Shown here: positions 36,858 through 45,700 of the stretch, piece after piece | Layout of the letters: each line of letters opens with the position of its first letter | Position numbering within the stretch: the first letter of the stretch is position 1 | Origin: JAFDVL01 sp043783625 | GTDB taxonomy: Bacteria > Acidobacteriota > Blastocatellia > RBC074 | NCBI GenBank assembly: GCA_043783625.1 | Contig: JAYVZE010000062.1 | Location: 1-64,000, forward strand | Direction: 5' to 3' | Length of the DNA: 64,000 bases | Translations under genes and position numbers: made by a program | Notes under the pieces: generated by a model | Database searches by the model: none | Told to the model about the DNA's origin: nothing | What the model saw: only the letters and a program-made list of their open reading frames with translations

Positions 36858-37852
36858 TATTCGCCCTCCTGTCGTGCGCCGATCAAGTAGTGATAGACGG
36901 CGTTCAGATCATTATCAACTGTCGCAACGGTTTCAATATTTAAGGACTCATCAATCACGACACGATTCAGCAATTCATAAAACTTGTCGGTGTTGCGTGT
37001 CTTCACAAATAAGCCGTGACGGTCTTCGTGAATGCGGGCTTCAACGACGTGGGATTCGGCGAACATTCTTTGCGCCAACCTGGCAGGCTGATCGCAACGC
37101 ACCAGAATTTGCAGCGGATGCTCTTCCAATTCGTCGCGCACTTCCTGCACTTCGCCGGAAGCCTTGACGTAGCCACTTTCGATAAAAACGACGCGGTCAG
37201 ACATCGAATTAACTTCGTGCAAAATATGGCTGGAAATAATGAGGTGTAAACCTTCATCAGCGAGTTCACGAAACAACCGGATGGCTTCCGCACGCGCCAT
37301 CGGATCAAGCCCGTTCAGCGGTTCGTCTAAAACAATCACGGTTGGATTGTGTGCGATAGATTGCGCTAAGCGAACACGTTGCCGCATGCCTTTGCTGTAG
37401 CCTGCAACCTTACGTTTTGCGGCTTCGGTCAAGCCCACACGTTCCAAGGCTCGCCACGTCATCGCATCGGCGTCTTTGCTGCGGTAGCCGTGGACGCGGA
37501 GGTAAGAGTAAATAAATTCATAGCCTGTATGTCCGGCAGGAAACGAATCAAACTGAGCGCAATAACCAACCTGTCGAAAATAAATTTCGGGATCGTGCGG
37601 TGTGTAATTCAAAACTTTGACGGCTCCGCGCGAGGATTGAATTAATCCTGTCATCAAATTCATCAGCGTCGTTTTACCTGATCCGTTCGGCCCGACCAAG
37701 CTTGTGATGCCCGGAGCGATGCTCAGATTGACGCGATTAACGCCGAGGATTTCCCCGTAAAATTTTGAGACATCCTCAAAGACAATCAATTGCTCAGCCG
37801 CGACGGTAGTCTGAGGAGTTGAGCTAACGGGAATATGAATCGCAGCTTCCAT
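36857..37852 (-). CDS. ABC transporter ATPase
   Basis: 331 residues: Walker A 'GPNGSGKTT', signature 'YSKGMRQRVRLAQ', Walker B 'VIVLDEPLNGLDP', then a switch His in 'IISSHILHEV'. The C-terminal 90 residues resemble the accessory domain of NatA/CcmA-like exporters. It overlaps both flanking permeases by one base each, a tight three-gene exporter unit. Confidence 0.92.
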   Translation of the reverse strand: MEAAIHIPVSSTPQTTVAAEQLIVFEDVSKFYGEILGVNRVNLSIAPGITSLVGPNGSGKTTLMNLMTGLIQSSRGAVKVLNYTPHDPEIYFRQVGYCAQFDSFPAGHTGYEFIYSYLRVHGYRSKDADAMTWRALERVGLTEAAKRKVAGYSKGMRQRVRLAQSIAHNPTVIVLDEPLNGLDPMARAEAIRLFRELADEGLHLIISSHILHEVNSMSDRVVFIESGYVKASGEVQEVRDELEEHPLQILVRCDQPARLAQRMFAESHVVEARIHEDRHGLFVKTRNTDKFYELLNRVVIDESLNIETVATVDNDLNAVYHYLIGARQEGE

Positions 37853-38724
37853 TATTTGATGACCTCATAAGCGCGAACTTTCAGCGACAGTAATCCCACA
37901 CAAAGCAAAGCCAAAATGCTGAGCGAAACCCACATGCTCCAGGTTGGTGGAACCATTGAATCGGGAAATGAATTACTAAGTCGAAACATTTTGTCCATCA
38001 GCATGGTCGTGAGAAACCCCGGATGAAACAAGGTTCCAGCAGAAGTATGAAAAAGCTCATTAATACTAATGGCAATCGGAGTTGGAACGACGAAAACTCC
38101 AAATAAAATGGCACTGGCGGCGATCCTCCATTTCACCCAAGCGGAGAGCGCGACAGACAATAATGAAAGTAAAATGATCCACGTCCAACTGGTAATAAAA
38201 ATCGCACGGGCCACATAAAGATTTTCCCAAAGCCAGCTTCCGCCTTCTAAAACCGCCTGAAAGACAAAGAGCAAAAGCAGCGGAATCCAAGTGATGAGCG
38301 AAAGCAAAATCATCAGGACTGACATCTTGCCAATAACATAATCAGAGCGCGTCAGAGGGCGGCATAAATACAACGGCAGAGCATTGTTTGATAAGTCTCG
38401 TGAGATCAGCGAAGGCCCGATAATGACTGCTAAGAGAAAGCCAAGCGAGGTTTGCAAATTCGTAAAGATACGAAAGAAAAATCCATTAATTTTAAAAAGA
38501 TCAGATGCTTTTATATCAAATGCTGCGAGGGCAGTGGTGTTGTGTTGCAAATAAATCAGCACTGTCATAATCAGCAATGGCGCAAAACACACAGCAAAAA
38601 ATCCAGTGAAAATCCGTGATTGAAAAACGCTTTGATAAGCGTAGCGCGGGATGATCAGAAACCGCGACCAGAGCGGCGAAAGCTGCCCGGAATATTGCTG
38701 ATAATTGTGCTGATAAACTGCCAT
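37852..38724 (-). CDS. ABC-2 type permease
   Basis: 290 residues, about six membrane segments ('IFTGFFAVCFAPLLIMTVLIY', 'TSLGFLLAVIIGPSLISRDL' and others). 'SRDLSNNALPLYLCRPLTRSDY' is typical of ABC-2 permeases of the NosY/YhaN-like group. AAGGAATGAACA precedes the ATG, and a 137-bp palindromic element begins 20 bp further upstream. First gene of the exporter unit. Confidence 0.87.
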   Translation of the reverse strand: MAVYQHNYQQYSGQLSPLWSRFLIIPRYAYQSVFQSRIFTGFFAVCFAPLLIMTVLIYLQHNTTALAAFDIKASDLFKINGFFFRIFTNLQTSLGFLLAVIIGPSLISRDLSNNALPLYLCRPLTRSDYVIGKMSVLMILLSLITWIPLLLLFVFQAVLEGGSWLWENLYVARAIFITSWTWIILLSLLSVALSAWVKWRIAASAILFGVFVVPTPIAISINELFHTSAGTLFHPGFLTTMLMDKMFRLSNSFPDSMVPPTWSMWVSLSILALLCVGLLSLKVRAYEVIK

Positions 38725-38743
38725 TGTTCATTCCTTATTTGTT

Positions 38744-38880
38744 GACTGGAGCGCAAGCGTCTCGCTTGCTCCGTTTGCCAGCGCAGCGTCGCAAACGCCG
38801 TGGCGAGGAAATTCCCTGAAGCTCAAGTGAACCGCTCGCCACGCGCTCGCGGGGCAAGCAAGATGCTTGCGCTCCCAGTC
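38744..38880. repeat. Dispersed palindromic element, copy 1
   Basis: Outer arms 38744-38758 (GACTGGAGCGCAAGC) and 38865-38880 are complementary apart from one extra base. Each end is also its own hairpin (GCAAGCGTCTCGCTTGC and GCAAGCAAGATGCTTGC). The middle carries GTGGCGAG/CTCGCCAC pairs. Read in reverse complement, it aligns over nearly its whole length with 60954-61110. No ORF inside, so a non-autonomous repeat. Confidence 0.85.
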
Positions 38881-38959
38881 CATCTTACGATCAAAAAAGC
38901 TCAGATGTTCCTGCGGTCTTTTTTAATTACTGCGGCAATCATCAAAGAGGTACTCGCTC

Positions 38960-39442
38960 CTACTTCATTTCGCAAGTTGCGCGTTGGAACGGGAAATCAA
39001 TCCCGCGCTTTTTTCCCTTCATTTCGCCTTCGATGCGGGCAAATAATGAACCATCAGGATTTTGACCATAAATTACACGTTGCGGAAAATCGTGCGCAGG
39101 GTTTTCAAAAATCGCTTTCTTACCATCCATTTTGATCAGCTTAAAAGTTGTCTCAGTTTGACCGGAAGGCAGTGCGGTATAATAAATTCCATCCGCTTCC
39201 TGATGAATCCGCATGAACTCATATTCCGTAGTTTTCCCGTTGACGACTGTTCGTCCCATTCCAATCATTGAGCTACCTGCGGGCTTGCTCCAGGTTTCAT
39301 CTCGTGACAGCTTGCTGGTTTGATTTTCCCAGCAACCTGCCATCCAGCCAAAATCATTGATCGTTGGTGGCTTGTCTTCAGCCAGAGCCGCAACCGTCAG
39401 ACACCAGCAAATCAAAATCACAATTCGTATCAAATAACGCAT
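38960..39442 (-). CDS. Secreted DUF6265-type protein
   Basis: 160 residues. Signal peptide ending 'LTVAALAED', then 'FGWMAGCWEN', 'TYYTALPSGQTETTFKL' like segments and 'ENPAHDFPQRVIY', the DUF6265 signature set. Beta-rich, lipocalin-like fold expected; function unknown. It lies in the minus-strand locus between the exporter and the VOC gene. Confidence 0.8.
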   Translation of the reverse strand: MRYLIRIVILICWCLTVAALAEDKPPTINDFGWMAGCWENQTSKLSRDETWSKPAGSSMIGMGRTVVNGKTTEYEFMRIHQEADGIYYTALPSGQTETTFKLIKMDGKKAIFENPAHDFPQRVIYGQNPDGSLFARIEGEMKGKKRGIDFPFQRATCEMK

Positions 39443-39463
39443 ATTTTCTCCTTCGGTAAACGG

Positions 39464-39480
39464 CAGTACAGCCTGTACTG
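39464..39480. repeat. Short palindrome in a 70-bp gap
   Basis: CAGTACA GCC TGTACTG, followed by a partial second copy (CCGCCGTACTG). It sits between the VOC stop and the DUF6265 start. Confidence 0.55.
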
Positions 39481-39512
39481 TACCGCCGTACTGACAACTC
39501 GTCGCACATCAA

Positions 39513-39902
39513 TTACGCCGCATTTGCATCTTCCTGCATCACGCCAAAAAGATTACCTTCCGTGTCTTTGATATAGGCCAACCAGCCAATGCCGGGCACT
39601 GCCATTTTGGGTAAGGCAATGCTGCCACCGTTGGTCATTGCTTTATTAACGTCGTCGTCTACCGCTGAAGTCATAATCGTACAAACATAAGAATTGACAG
39701 CCTGTCCGTCAGTAGGCGCACCGCCCATCCGCCGCATCATTCCACCGTCAATACCGGGCTGGTCGGGTTCGCCGGTTTTCACGAGCCAGTAATCCTGCGG
39801 GCCTCCCCATTTACTGAATTGCCAGCCAAAAACATTTTCATAAAAAGTGATTGCGCGTGCGGGATCATCCGCGTGAATTTCAAAATGAGCAACGCGAGAC
39901 AT
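39513..39902 (-). CDS. VOC-superfamily (glyoxalase-like) protein
   Basis: 129 residues from ATG 39902, preceded by TTGGAGGA. It starts 'MSRVAHFEIHADDPARAI', has 'FYENVFGWQF' and ends with 'DTEGNLFGVMQED', the pattern of VOC metalloenzymes (two beta-alpha-beta-beta-beta modules). His7 and a late Glu could bind metal. Substrate unknown; this subgroup is often annotated as a glyoxalase/bleomycin-resistance-like protein. Confidence 0.85.
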   Translation of the reverse strand: MSRVAHFEIHADDPARAITFYENVFGWQFSKWGGPQDYWLVKTGEPDQPGIDGGMMRRMGGAPTDGQAVNSYVCTIMTSAVDDDVNKAMTNGGSIALPKMAVPGIGWLAYIKDTEGNLFGVMQEDANAA

Positions 39903-40018
39903 AGATTGGTCCTCCAATTTCGGTAATGCTTGTGAAGTAATAAGCCCGACAGAATTTGTCGAACTCGTTTGTTTGTCGTTACCAGTCAAGCATAGACCAA
40001 ACTCTCGCGTGTTTCAAG

Positions 40019-40038
40019 AGTGAAACGACTGTTTCACT
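40019..40038. promoter_or_regulatory. Hairpin after the upstream ATPase gene
   Basis: AGTGAAAC GACT GTTTCACT, a perfect 8-bp stem 8 bp past the ATPase stop on the minus strand. No U-run, so processing or pausing is as likely as termination. Confidence 0.5.
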
Positions 40039-40045
40039 GAAATAA

Positions 40046-40957
40046 TTATTCCATGGCTTTCAAGAAGATGTCTTCGAGCGAATCTCGTTTGTAATTCAGG
40101 CTGCGGATTTGTAATTCGCTGGCGGCTGCCACACGGTAAAGATCGCGCACTTCGACCTGCTCATCCATGATTAATTTCATCCTTTGTTTACTGGTGATCG
40201 CGTATTCGCAGCCCAATTTTTCGACGGCTTCGGCGAAGGCAATTTGATTGCCGCGTGTTTCCATTTCGATGAATTTTCGATTGGCTTTGCGCTCGGCTTC
40301 AAGGTCGTGATGCGCGGCGATGCGTCCATTTTTCATAATCAAAATTTCTTCGCAGCACTCTTCAACGTCGTGCAGCAAATGAGAGGAAAGCAAAATCTGC
40401 GCTTGTCGGCTGTCACGAATTTCGCGGATGAGTTCGAGCATGCGTTGGCGTGCAGGCGGATCAAGTCCGTTGGTCGGTTCGTCGAGGATAATCAATTTTG
40501 GCCCGTGAACAATGGCTTGCGCGAGCTTGGCCAGTTGTTTCATGCCGAGTGAATACGATCCCAGTTCACGATAGCGTGCTTCGCCGAGACCCACATAAAA
40601 CAAAGCTTCATGCGCACGTTCGAGCGCAGCCTCAGAAGGTAATCCCGAAAGCTCCGCCATCAATCGCACAAAATGAACGCAAGTCATATTCGCGATGAAC
40701 GAATCGCGTTCCGGCATAAATCCGATCATTCCGCGAATCGCTTTGGCTTCGGAGGAAATATCGCGCCCGAAAATTTTTGCCCTCCCGGAAGTTGGCGGAT
40801 GAAAGCCCATCATCGTATGAATCAGCGTCGTTTTACCTGCGCCGTTCGGCCCCAGCAAGCCTATTGCACGTCCGGTGAGCTTGACATTGAGCTGATCCAG
40901 AATTTGTCGGCTACCAAATTTAATGCTGAGATTTTCGAGTTCAATGATTGGAGTCAT
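40046..40957 (-). CDS. ABC transporter ATPase without its own permease
   Basis: 303 residues: Walker A 'GPNGAGKTT', signature 'YSLGMKQLAKLAQ', Walker B 'LIILDEPTNGLDP', switch region 'LLSSHLLHDV'. No permease is adjacent; the nearest are two genes downstream in the same direction, which already enclose another ATPase. It may form a heterodimer with that ATPase or work with one of the two permeases. AATTGGAGGAAT-like purines are not near; TTATGACTCC region marks the start. Confidence 0.88.
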   Translation of the reverse strand: MTPIIELENLSIKFGSRQILDQLNVKLTGRAIGLLGPNGAGKTTLIHTMMGFHPPTSGRAKIFGRDISSEAKAIRGMIGFMPERDSFIANMTCVHFVRLMAELSGLPSEAALERAHEALFYVGLGEARYRELGSYSLGMKQLAKLAQAIVHGPKLIILDEPTNGLDPPARQRMLELIREIRDSRQAQILLSSHLLHDVEECCEEILIMKNGRIAAHHDLEAERKANRKFIEMETRGNQIAFAEAVEKLGCEYAITSKQRMKLIMDEQVEVRDLYRVAAASELQIRSLNYKRDSLEDIFLKAME

Positions 40958-40981
40958 AATTGGAGGAATAGACCACGGATA

Positions 40982-41038
40982 GGGCGGATTTAGCGGGTTT
41001 TCGCTGATCTGATTTGCGTTGACCCGCTAAATCCGCCC
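40982..41038. repeat. Perfect 17-bp inverted repeat
   Basis: GGGCGGATTTAGCGGGT (40982-40998) and its exact complement (41022-41038), with a 23-nt loop. It fills the gap between the DUF4097 lipoprotein stop and the ATPase start and may attenuate expression of the downstream ATPase. Confidence 0.75.
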
Positions 41039-41043
41039 AGTAT

Positions 41044-41916
41044 TTAGCTTCCCTTGACTTCACTTTTAGGCGTTGCGCTCACATTATTTTTTGCGCTCGA
41101 CAACCAGACATTGCCGTTCGTTCCATTAACTTCAATCGTCGGTCCACCGCTGCCAACGACTGCGCTGTAATTGGAATGTTTTTGTTCTTTGATTTGCACA
41201 TTTGGCAAGTCAGCATTAATGCGTCCATTGTTGCCGTGGGCTTCGATGTTGGCATTTACTTCATCAAGGAATTTCAGGTCAATGTTACCATTGACGCCGT
41301 GAATATTGATCCCGTCTTTATTGAGCTTTCCGATAGTTGCTTCAATTTTTCCATTAATGCCGGAAAATTCGGTGGAGCCGGAAGCTTTGGCAATGGTGAC
41401 TTTACCGTTGATGCCGTGCACTTCAACACGACCTTCGATTTCACCAAGATTGACGCGCCCATTGACGCCCGACGTAGTAAATTCAATGTTGCGTGGCAGC
41501 TTCAACGTGACGCGAATTCGCATCTCATCATTGCCTGTGACCAAATCCCAAATCCCGGAATTCTTTTTGCGATTGCCTTGAATGATCAATTTATTATCTT
41601 CAAAACTGATCGGAGTTTTTTGGTTCTCTAAGGTTTCTTTATTACGCGCCAAACGCAGGATATGAATTTCAGCTCTGTTGCCATCAGTGGTGGTGACATC
41701 TACAGAACCGTTGATGCCGTGAACGTCAACTTTCGCATCTGGAGCAAACGTATAGTTCTGCGTAATCTCTTCACGCACTGCATAATCAGCATCGTCATCG
41801 CCTTTGTTCTCGCTTTTGTGCTTATTAATAGCCGCGTGTAAATGCCGGGAACATCCCGATGAAATCAGGGACATTCCACTTAACACAAGAATCGTTATCA
41901 GGATAGGTTTTTTCAT
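41044..41916 (-). CDS. DUF4097-type lipoprotein (second copy)
   Basis: 290 residues from ATG 41916 (AAAGGAAATT upstream). Signal peptide with lipobox ISSGC. The body is a chain of short strands built on 'GINGKV' and 'GVNGNI' repeats, each ending in Asn-Gly turns: a right-handed beta-helix of the DUF4097 (adhesin-like) family. Probably exposed in the periplasm or at the surface. Eleven bp separate it from its paralogue upstream, so they are a tandem duplication in one transcript. Confidence 0.85.
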   Translation of the reverse strand: MKKPILITILVLSGMSLISSGCSRHLHAAINKHKSENKGDDDADYAVREEITQNYTFAPDAKVDVHGINGSVDVTTTDGNRAEIHILRLARNKETLENQKTPISFEDNKLIIQGNRKKNSGIWDLVTGNDEMRIRVTLKLPRNIEFTTSGVNGRVNLGEIEGRVEVHGINGKVTIAKASGSTEFSGINGKIEATIGKLNKDGINIHGVNGNIDLKFLDEVNANIEAHGNNGRINADLPNVQIKEQKHSNYSAVVGSGGPTIEVNGTNGNVWLSSAKNNVSATPKSEVKGS

Positions 41917-41926
41917 AATTTCCTTT

Positions 41927-42823
41927 CTATTTTTCACGTTTGGAGACTGATGCCACCGCAAGATTAGTTGCTTGCGTGAGAGAAGTGTTGCCGTTGATTT
42001 TGATGAATTTTATCTCTGCGCCGCCCTTACCAATTACCGCGTCGTAGCTGCCATTTTTATCATTTTTCACCGAGATGTTTGGAAGAGTATTGACCATCTG
42101 ACCATTTATTTTTTGCCCGGAAATAGTAGCGTTGATTCCATCCAAAAATTTCAAATCAATGTTGCCGTTGATATTACGAATATCCAAAAAATCCTCTTCT
42201 TTGTTTTGAATTTTGGCGATTGCTGCATCAATTTTTCCATTGATACTCATCAGTCTCAATATTCCTTCTGATCGCGCAATTGTTACTTTTCCATTAATCT
42301 CATCTGCTGAAACGCCGCCTTCAACTTCGCTAATATTTACATCTCCATTGATATAACTAACTCCAACATAATTTATTTTGCGCGGAATTTTCAGTGTTAC
42401 CTGCGAATGAATTTCAGGTTTGCTTTTGAATAATTTCCAGACTTTCCAACTCTCAAACCCTGATATTCTTCTCCCGCGAATATCAAGAAATGATTGCCCT
42501 TTCATCTCTTCATTCTTTCCTTTGTATTCTTCATATTCGAGCCTGTTGATTGGTTCATCTTTCAAATCAGATTCATATCGCGCCGTTCGGATAATATGAA
42601 CCTCAGCGGTATCACTATCTGTTGTTTGCACTTCAACTGGACCATCGAAAAAATCCACCCACACGGATGAGTTGGGTCTAATCTGAAATGTGCGATGAAT
42701 TTCTTCCGTTGCTACTTTAGGTATAGCGGTTGCCGTAGCTACGACAAGATGACGCTTTGAGCATCCATTGGCAAGCATCGCCAATGCGAAGAGAGCGGGG
42801 AAGATTAAAGCAGTTTTTTTCAT
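41927..42823 (-). CDS. DUF4097-type lipoprotein (first copy)
   Basis: 298 residues from ATG 42823. Signal peptide with lipobox LANGC. 'VEVQTTDSDTAEVHIIRTAR' matches 'VDVTTTDGNRAEIHILRLAR' of the next gene, and the same INGKV/INGNI beta-helix rungs follow ('SEVEGGVSADEINGKVTIA'). DUF4097 genes often accompany anti-sigma factors and ABC exporters in envelope-stress loci, as here. The stop is 11 bp before the start of the paralogue. Confidence 0.85.
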   Translation of the reverse strand: MKKTALIFPALFALAMLANGCSKRHLVVATATAIPKVATEEIHRTFQIRPNSSVWVDFFDGPVEVQTTDSDTAEVHIIRTARYESDLKDEPINRLEYEEYKGKNEEMKGQSFLDIRGRRISGFESWKVWKLFKSKPEIHSQVTLKIPRKINYVGVSYINGDVNISEVEGGVSADEINGKVTIARSEGILRLMSINGKIDAAIAKIQNKEEDFLDIRNINGNIDLKFLDGINATISGQKINGQMVNTLPNISVKNDKNGSYDAVIGKGGAEIKFIKINGNTSLTQATNLAVASVSKREK

Positions 42824-42869
42824 GATTGCTCCTGATGTAACACTTGCGATGTTGCAGTTTTTATACGGC

Positions 42870-43028
42870 AATCGGCGGGATGAAGTTCCCGCCGATTTAC
42901 CGTGGCATAAACTTTTAGTTTGTGCTGTGTTCACTTTTGTTCATTAACACGAAGCCGGATCATTGACGGCAAGGTTTTCTTGACAAGGGGCAATGATAGA
43001 AGCGGCGCAAACTAAAAGTTTACGCCAC
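42870..43028. repeat. Two adjacent inverted repeats
   Basis: First, AATCGGCGGGA/TCCCGCCGATT (42870-42880 with 42887-42897), a perfect 11-bp hairpin. Next, 24-nt arms 42902-42925 and 43005-43028 (GTGGCATAAACTTTTAGTTT type) pair at 22 positions, the others G-T, enclosing about 80 bp. They occupy the junction between the anti-sigma gene and the first DUF4097 gene. Confidence 0.78.
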
Positions 43029-43034
43029 ATTTGT

Positions 43035-45644
43035 TTATTGTTTCATTGCACCTTTAATAATGCTGTGCATTGCCATTGAGCCTGGCACGCTCAGCAAATC
43101 GCCCAGATTTAACGCACCTTTTTCAGTATTCACCGAAATCGTGACGCGATCACCGAATGAATACGCGTATGCCAGCGATGGTGCGTTGCCGGCGAGTGAT
43201 GTGATGGCTCCGATGTGTCCACCTTTCATATTCTCGTTGAGGTTGCCCAAATTCTTCGCAATCGGATTCACGATAGGCGCAAGATTTTGATAAAGCAGCG
43301 CGGAGAAATTCGCTTGTTTGTCTTCCGGCAATGAAGCGATGAAGCGCGGTGAGCTGGTCAGCGTACTGCCGGATTCAGCATAGCGAATCGCCCGATCAAT
43401 CAATGCTTGACTCGGCGTAGCAACAACGTAGCCTTTGACATACGCGTAGTTAATTTCGACCGGGAAATCCAACGATTTAATCACGTAAAAAGCTTGTCCG
43501 CTTTGCTCAGATTTTGTTAAGGCAAAACCTTTTTTGTTTGCTTTCAGAGCTTCACGATTGATCTCGTCTACGAGGTGCTCCAGCGTTTGTTGCATCCGGG
43601 CTTGATCGTAAACTTCGACGACGATTTTCCACGAAGGCGTTGGAACCAGTGGCCCGTCAAGCGCGAAGGCAAATTCACCTCCAAGCGGAGCCGCGATGTC
43701 GCTGCGAACATTGACGCCGTGTTCGGATTCAAATTTTGACAATTCTTCTCCGAATTTTGGTTCAACAGCTTTCAGGGCATTGATTAAATTATCAGCCATT
43801 GCAGACGGGTCTTTGACGACGAAAGCCCCGACAACATTGGCGTCCGGTGAAATATATTTCAGCGACCCCATTGGCGCAGGCTGCGCTAACCACGCGGCGA
43901 CGCCTTTGTTGGCTTCGGCAAAAGTCAGTTCAGCACTGTTCTGCGATTTGCCGTTGCCGTCTTTAATTTCAGCGATGAAATGCTTGAGATTGAGCAATCC
44001 CAATTCCTGATGAGCAGAATTGACACCCTGATTTTTGCTTGTCAATTGCGGTGCAATTTTTTGCAAATCCGCTGCGACGATCAGGCTCGTTCCTTCCTGA
44101 TAACGTCGCGCAATCGAAGCGTAAAACGAACTCGCTTTGAAATTATTCGCCGCTTTTAATGAAACTGCCAGATGCTGGATCGAAGCTAATTTTGAGGAAG
44201 CAGCTAGTAAATCTCCATTCATCCACACGAAAACATCTTTGCCTGCTGTGGCTTGTGCCGTAGCCGGATCGTCAATGATCTGCACAGGAGAATTCGCAAT
44301 TTGCTCAAGTGCAGTCCGAAGTCCGGCAGCATTGCGCAGCTCGGCGACGACTAACGGCTCAGTCGGATGCCCGACATTATTGAGCGATGAACTGAGCGAA
44401 ATTTCTTCGCCGAGATATGAACCGTACTCACGCACGCGAGAGAACAATTTATCGCCTTCGCCTTTGTTGTTATTGTTCCACCACGACTGCAATTCAGGAT
44501 TCTGGTCAATGCGCTGTTTGACCAATGAATACGACGCGTTCAGCGTTTCGCTGAGGTTTGGCAGTGCGACATAAAACACAGTGCTTTCCGGCATTGCATC
44601 CAGAATGCGCGTCGAATAACGCACGCCGGGACGCGGCAGCGCGGCAAGGTCTCTGCGCAGTTTTTCAACTTCATCAAGCAGTTGCGAATAACGCGCTGAA
44701 TCCTTGCTCCAAGACACTTCGTCTTTGATTGCCAGTGGTTCGATGCTGGGACTTGTCGTCACCTGGTCGCCGGGTAAAAGCTTGGCATCTTTGCTGTCAT
44801 GTTCGACGTGAACTTCGCCTTCGACGACAGAGACACGCGAGCCTTTTGTCCCGTTATTGACGGAAAAAATTGTGCCGACAACAGAAACCAAAGCATCATT
44901 CGTTTTCACGTAAAGATGTTTATTTTTTTGCTTCGCGGCCTGCACGATAACATTGCCCTGATTGAGGTTGATCGTTGTGCCGTCAGGATTATCGGATAAG
45001 GAAAATTCTGAACGTTCCGCCATTTCGATCAATGAGCCGTCAGATAATTTGACGACTGCGGTGGAGCCTTTCGCAGTGCGCAGCCGTTCACCACGATTAA
45101 TTTTTTCGCCGGATTTTAAGGGCGTATTCTGTGCATCATTGATACGGTAAACGTTGCCGTTTGAAGCCATGACGACGGCGTTGAAAACTCTGAAGGAATC
45201 AATAATTCTTTCCAGAATTGGCCAGCCGCCGATGCCTAATCCCAAGACCAGCAAAGCGGCGAAGGCGAAGCGGAATTGCGGTTGCTTGAAGCTGAACCAC
45301 GAATTTTTTGGTGCTGTCGCGGCGGCGAATTTAGGCTGCGCTGTGGCGGTTCGTGCAGCTTTTAATTCCTTGCGGCAGGCGAAGCATTCGCGGGTGTGAT
45401 CTTCAAATAACAGCACCCGTGCGGAGGTTAGTTGCTGGCTTAAATATGCCGGAATCAGCGATTGAAAATCATCGCAGTTGCGGAGGTGTTCCGCCTGCGC
45501 CGTTTGTGTCGTTGCCATAATATTTTCCTCGTTTGCGACGCGTGCCCAGACGCGATCAGCAGCATTTTTAATAGCCGAAGGATCAATCGCTTCGTAGCGA
45601 ATATCGTTCAGCGTTTCATCTAAAATTTGGTTAGAATTTTTCAT
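43035..45644 (-). CDS. Anti-sigma factor with FecR and DUF3352-like domains
   Basis: 869 residues. The cytoplasmic N-terminus has an anti-sigma zinc finger (H-x3-C-x2-C in 'HTRECFACRKEL', about 82-90). One membrane helix follows ('FRFAFAALLVLGLGIGGWPIL'), then a FecR-like domain (about 165-285, 'SGEKINRGERLRTAKGSTAV', 'GTIFSVNNGTKGSRVSVVEG'), and a long periplasmic region with DUF3352-like features ('DAMPESTVFYVALPNL'). It should hold the ECF sigma factor encoded just upstream and respond to an envelope signal. Such a length, three to four times a normal anti-sigma, suggests that it senses directly. Confidence 0.82.
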   Translation of the reverse strand: MKNSNQILDETLNDIRYEAIDPSAIKNAADRVWARVANEENIMATTQTAQAEHLRNCDDFQSLIPAYLSQQLTSARVLLFEDHTRECFACRKELKAARTATAQPKFAAATAPKNSWFSFKQPQFRFAFAALLVLGLGIGGWPILERIIDSFRVFNAVVMASNGNVYRINDAQNTPLKSGEKINRGERLRTAKGSTAVVKLSDGSLIEMAERSEFSLSDNPDGTTINLNQGNVIVQAAKQKNKHLYVKTNDALVSVVGTIFSVNNGTKGSRVSVVEGEVHVEHDSKDAKLLPGDQVTTSPSIEPLAIKDEVSWSKDSARYSQLLDEVEKLRRDLAALPRPGVRYSTRILDAMPESTVFYVALPNLSETLNASYSLVKQRIDQNPELQSWWNNNNKGEGDKLFSRVREYGSYLGEEISLSSSLNNVGHPTEPLVVAELRNAAGLRTALEQIANSPVQIIDDPATAQATAGKDVFVWMNGDLLAASSKLASIQHLAVSLKAANNFKASSFYASIARRYQEGTSLIVAADLQKIAPQLTSKNQGVNSAHQELGLLNLKHFIAEIKDGNGKSQNSAELTFAEANKGVAAWLAQPAPMGSLKYISPDANVVGAFVVKDPSAMADNLINALKAVEPKFGEELSKFESEHGVNVRSDIAAPLGGEFAFALDGPLVPTPSWKIVVEVYDQARMQQTLEHLVDEINREALKANKKGFALTKSEQSGQAFYVIKSLDFPVEINYAYVKGYVVATPSQALIDRAIRYAESGSTLTSSPRFIASLPEDKQANFSALLYQNLAPIVNPIAKNLGNLNENMKGGHIGAITSLAGNAPSLAYAYSFGDRVTISVNTEKGALNLGDLLSVPGSMAMHSIIKGAMKQ

Positions 45645-45700
45645 AAAAATTAGTTTTGAGAAAACAGTTTCGAGTCTCTTGTTTCGAGAAGAGGTTCTTC

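Noticed and set aside
38800..39135. 111-codon plus-strand ORF
   Set aside because: It reads through the palindromic element and the DUF6265 gene in antisense; no ribosome-binding site.
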